From assembly GCA_003670575.1 (NCBI GenBank), contig QWRD01000004.1, positions 1 to 64,000 of the forward strand: 64,000 bases of DNA, written 5' to 3'. The position numbers and the translations under genes were made by a program. The notes below the pieces were generated by a model. It worked only from the letters and a program-made list of their open reading frames with translations. It had not been told where the DNA came from and searched no databases. Origin of the DNA: Chloroflexota bacterium (GTDB lineage: Bacteria; Chloroflexota; Dehalococcoidia; UBA2979). Shown here in pieces: positions 61,985-64,000 of this stretch. The stretch's first letter is position 1. Every line of letters begins with the position of its first letter.

Positions 61985-62737
61985 GTGGCAACCGTCGACC
62001 TCGTCATCCCGGTGTACAACGAAGAGCACGTGCTGGCCGACTCGGTCGCCAAGGTGCTCGCGTGGGCTGACCGTCATCCGGAGCACCAGTGGCGCGTGGT
62101 GTTGGCGAACAACGCCTCCACCGATCGCACCCTTGAGGTCGCTCAACGCCTGGAGGCGGAGCATCCCGGCCGTGTAGCCGTGCTCCACCTCCCTGTGAAG
62201 GGCCGCGGCATCGCGCTGCGAACGGCCTGGCTGACTTCGGCGGCGGACGTCTCCGCGTACATGGACGTTGACCTCTCGACTGACATCGAGCACATCCCAG
62301 AGCTCGTCAACCCGTTGGCCGCCAACGAGGCTGATCTGGCGTACGGCAGCCGACTCAGCGGCAAATCGCAGACGAAGCGCTCGTTCAAGCGAGAGTTCAT
62401 CTCGCGCTCGTACGTGCTGATCCTGCGCCTGCTGGCCGGGCTGCGAGTCAGCGACGCGCAGTGCGGGTTCAAGGCGATCCGGCGCGATGCTGCTCTGGCG
62501 CTCGTGCCGTTGGTGGAGGACCCCCGCTGGTTCTGGGACTCGGAGCTGCTGCTCATCGCACAGCAGAACGGTTACCGCCTGCGGGAGGTGCCGGTGCGCT
62601 GGTTGGAGGATACGGACACGCGTGTGCATATCTTCAGCACCGCGATGGAAGATTTGAAGGGTATCTGGCGCCTTCGACGTCACGGTATCCCGAAAGTACA
62701 ACGAGGCGGATCCGGCGGGCCCAGCCCGATTTCTTGA
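61985..62737 (+). CDS. Family 2 glycosyltransferase (polyprenol-phosphate sugar type)
   Basis: 250 residues. The GT2 fold is shown by LVIPVYNEEHVLADSV, NNASTDRTLEVAQ, the DxD-like MDVDLSTD, and CGFKAIRRDAA with WFWDSELLLIAQQNGY. Such proteins transfer a sugar from nucleotide sugar to a lipid phosphate carrier (dolichyl-phosphate-mannose-synthase-like). No C-terminal membrane helices are seen. A leaderless GTG start is proposed. Confidence 0.88.
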   Translation: MATVDLVIPVYNEEHVLADSVAKVLAWADRHPEHQWRVVLANNASTDRTLEVAQRLEAEHPGRVAVLHLPVKGRGIALRTAWLTSAADVSAYMDVDLSTDIEHIPELVNPLAANEADLAYGSRLSGKSQTKRSFKREFISRSYVLILRLLAGLRVSDAQCGFKAIRRDAALALVPLVEDPRWFWDSELLLIAQQNGYRLREVPVRWLEDTDTRVHIFSTAMEDLKGIWRLRRHGIPKVQRGGSGGPSPIS

Positions 62738-62762
62738 CGCTACATAGCCCGCTGGCTAGTAT
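62734..62762 (+). promoter_or_regulatory. Promoter of the cytochrome b6 cluster
   Basis: TTGACG, 17-base spacer, TAGTAT: 5 of 6 and near-consensus matches. It overlaps the glycosyltransferase stop and should start the message near 62769. Confidence 0.75.
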
Positions 62763-62818
62763 CCGTCGGGTTTGTGAAACAGTGCACGGCTCGTAAAGCC
62801 GCGCCGAGGGAGAGCGCC

Positions 62819-62926
62819 ATGATCTTTGGCGAAGTTGGCGAAACGCTCGAGTTGGTTGGCGTCGTTGTGACGATTTTTTCGTCATTGGCGCTGCTCGTGG
62901 TGCTCGGGAAGTTCTGGGAGGCCTAG
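62819..62926 (+). CDS. 35-residue single-helix membrane peptide
   Basis: The ATG with GAGGGAGAG upstream starts a short acidic segment (MIFGEVGETLELVG), then a hydrophobic helix VVVTIFSSLALLVVLG, ending KFWEA. It is the first gene after the promoter and directly precedes cytochrome b6. Single-helix small subunits (PetG, PetL, PetN, PetM types) belong to b6f complexes, so it may be an equivalent. Too short for a sequence-based family call. Confidence 0.6.
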   Translation: MIFGEVGETLELVGVVVTIFSSLALLVVLGKFWEA

Positions 62927-62979
62927 TCAAATGGCGAGCCAGGCAGAGACCGGCACGACTGTGAGCGAGGGGAACACCC

Positions 62980-63735
62980 ATGGCGTCGACTGAGCGCCCG
63001 GAAGGGCGGGGCATGGGCGATCGTATATACGACGCCATCTTCCACAGCTACTTCTGGCAATCGATCTTCCGCAGCGGGTACCCCAACACGCCCCGGAACC
63101 AGATGCTGGCCGTCGCCACCAACGTCTTCCTGCACCTCCACCCGACGCGTATTCACCGTACGCACGTGAAGATCACGCACACCTACTGCCTGGGTGGGCT
63201 TTCGTTCTTCCTGTTCCTAGGACTGACCATTACCGGCGTGCTGCTGATGTTCTATTACGTCCCGTCGGTTGAACGGGCGTACGAGGACATCATGCGCCTG
63301 GAGACCGATGTCCGATTCGGCATCCTGATGCGGAACCTGCATCGCTGGATGGCCCACGGCATGGTGATCATGGTGCTCATGCACATGATGCGAGTCTTCT
63401 ACACCGGCGCGTACAAGCCGCCGCGGGAATTCAACTGGGTGGTCGGCGTTGTCCTGCTGGTACTGACGCTGCTGCTCTCGTTCACCGGGTACCTGCTGCC
63501 GTGGGACCAGCTCGCGTTCTGGGCGATCACGGTCGGCACGAACATGGTGGGCTCGGCGCCACTGCTGGGTGAGCCGAACCGCTTCGCACTCATCGGTGGG
63601 TTCGAGGTTGGTCCCAACGCGCTGATTCGCTTCTACACGCTGCACGTGATCGCGCTGCCGCTGCTGGCGTCGGTGTTCATGGCCGTGCATTTCTGGCGCA
63701 TCCGCCGCGACGGCGGCCTGGCCAGGCCGCTGTAG
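62980..63735 (+). CDS. petB: Cytochrome b6-type subunit of a bc complex
   Basis: 251 residues, four membrane helices, N-terminal part of cytochrome b. Heme ligands: His121 and His135 in helix B ([17 protein letters not shown]) and His222 and His237 in helix D (spaced by 14, as in cytochrome b6). Cys70 in [11 protein letters not shown] corresponds to the Cys that binds heme c-i in plant and cyanobacterial b6. GTNMVGSAP is a quinol-site segment. The C-terminal half is encoded separately, next. Electron transfer from quinol. Confidence 0.93.
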   Translation: MASTERPEGRGMGDRIYDAIFHSYFWQSIFRSGYPNTPRNQMLAVATNVFLHLHPTRIHRTHVKITHTYCLGGLSFFLFLGLTITGVLLMFYYVPSVERAYEDIMRLETDVRFGILMRNLHRWMAHGMVIMVLMHMMRVFYTGAYKPPREFNWVVGVVLLVLTLLLSFTGYLLPWDQLAFWAITVGTNMVGSAPLLGEPNRFALIGGFEVGPNALIRFYTLHVIALPLLASVFMAVHFWRIRRDGGLARPL

Positions 63736-63750
63736 GCCGGGGGAGACGCG

Positions 63751-64000
63751 ATGGTAGCCGCAGCTCAAGAGAACGCGACGTCCACTGCCGTCCGCGCCAA
63801 GGCGCGTCGGCAGCGCGATGAGGAATTGCTGGTCTGGCCGGACCTGGTCTTCGTCGAGTTCATCGCGGCGATGGTGTTTCTACTGTCGCTGACGGCACTC
63901 TCGATCGCGATCAATGCGCCGTTGCTGGACCGCGCGAACCCGGGTGTGACCCCGAACCCGTCGAAGGCGCCGTGGTACTTCCTCAATCTGCAGGAACTGC
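63751..64000 (+). CDS. petD: Subunit-IV-like (PetD) C-terminal cytochrome b subunit, cut by window end
   Basis: The frame is open to the end; 83 residues visible. A basic N-terminus precedes DLVFVEFIAAMVFLLSLTAL, a first membrane helix, then ANPGVTPNPSKAPWYFLNLQEL, the subunit IV/PetD signature including the PEWY-adjacent region. GGGGGAGA upstream of the ATG. With petB it forms a split cytochrome b. Confidence 0.9.
   Translation, partial: MVAAAQENATSTAVRAKARRQRDEELLVWPDLVFVEFIAAMVFLLSLTALSIAINAPLLDRANPGVTPNPSKAPWYFLNLQEL

Noticed and set aside
62931-62993. 20-codon ORF starting just after the 35-residue peptide
   Set aside because: Overlaps the petB start out of frame, is hydrophilic and lacks a clear ribosome-binding site.

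Overview
The window is GC-rich bacterial chromosome, densely coded, with many GTG starts and short overlaps between genes. Gene content suggests a Chloroflexota bacterium (possibly Dehalococcoidia-like): peptidoglycan genes (MurT/GatD, Lgt, UppP), an actinobacterial-style CysO/CysM/Mec cysteine cluster, b6-type cytochrome genes, and dispersed C-rich palindromes. The phylum is an inference from gene families and layout; no database search was possible.

Layout. 0-10 kb: the end of an ECF sigma factor, an MBL-fold protein, a LysM/M23 peptidase, rho, pyrG with a DUF2269 membrane gene, an M16 protease, an alpha/beta hydrolase and a CitE-like protein. 10.0-11.7 kb: a lower-GC island with a D12 adenine methylase and a divergent HNH protein, probably a restriction-modification pair. 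11.7-23.9 kb: DUF402, a lipoprotein, purA, a mug-type glycosylase, then the minus-strand lysine/threonine genes dapA, asd and dapB with pnp and rpsO. asd is preceded by a promoter, a tiny Thr-rich peptide and a strong hairpin. 24-30 kb: DegV-like protein, pepA, a rhuM gene broken by one in-frame TGA, coaBC and coaX.

30-32 kb holds dnaA and an AT-rich, DnaA-box-containing intergenic region that is a good oriC candidate. Genes to its left are mostly on the minus strand and genes to its right mostly on the plus strand, as expected around an origin. 32-46.6 kb: obg, nadD, terC behind a yybP-ykoY (Mn2+) riboswitch, gyrB, trmO, ychF, two XdhC-family genes with a structured RNA candidate between them, murT-gatD, lgt and uppP.

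46.7-54.8 kb is the most interesting block, built around ubiquitin-like sulfur carriers. A SAM-I riboswitch with a clear promoter controls a threonine-synthase-like PLP enzyme, a NIL-domain protein and a Gly-Gly-ending carrier; this points to carrier-dependent homocysteine/methionine synthesis rather than threonine synthesis. Next comes an Rrf2 regulator with an IscR-like palindromic operator over its own promoter, followed by cysK, a carrier fused to its own E1-like activating enzyme, cysO, an O-phosphoserine-type cysM, a thiosulfate sulfurtransferase, an unknown gene and a Mec-type JAMM protease with a hydrophobic tail. Together they could form one sulfur-relay system: the sulfurtransferase supplies sulfur, the E1 domain activates carrier C-termini, the PLP enzymes build cysteine (and possibly homocysteine), and Mec frees the product and perhaps trims the fusion.

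54.9-64 kb: a FolP-FolK fusion, small conserved genes, purF-purM-purH, a dolichyl-phosphate-mannose-type glycosyltransferase, then a clear promoter driving a 35-residue membrane peptide, cytochrome b6 and a subunit-IV-like gene cut by the window end. No tRNA, rRNA, CRISPR array, insertion sequence or prophage was seen.
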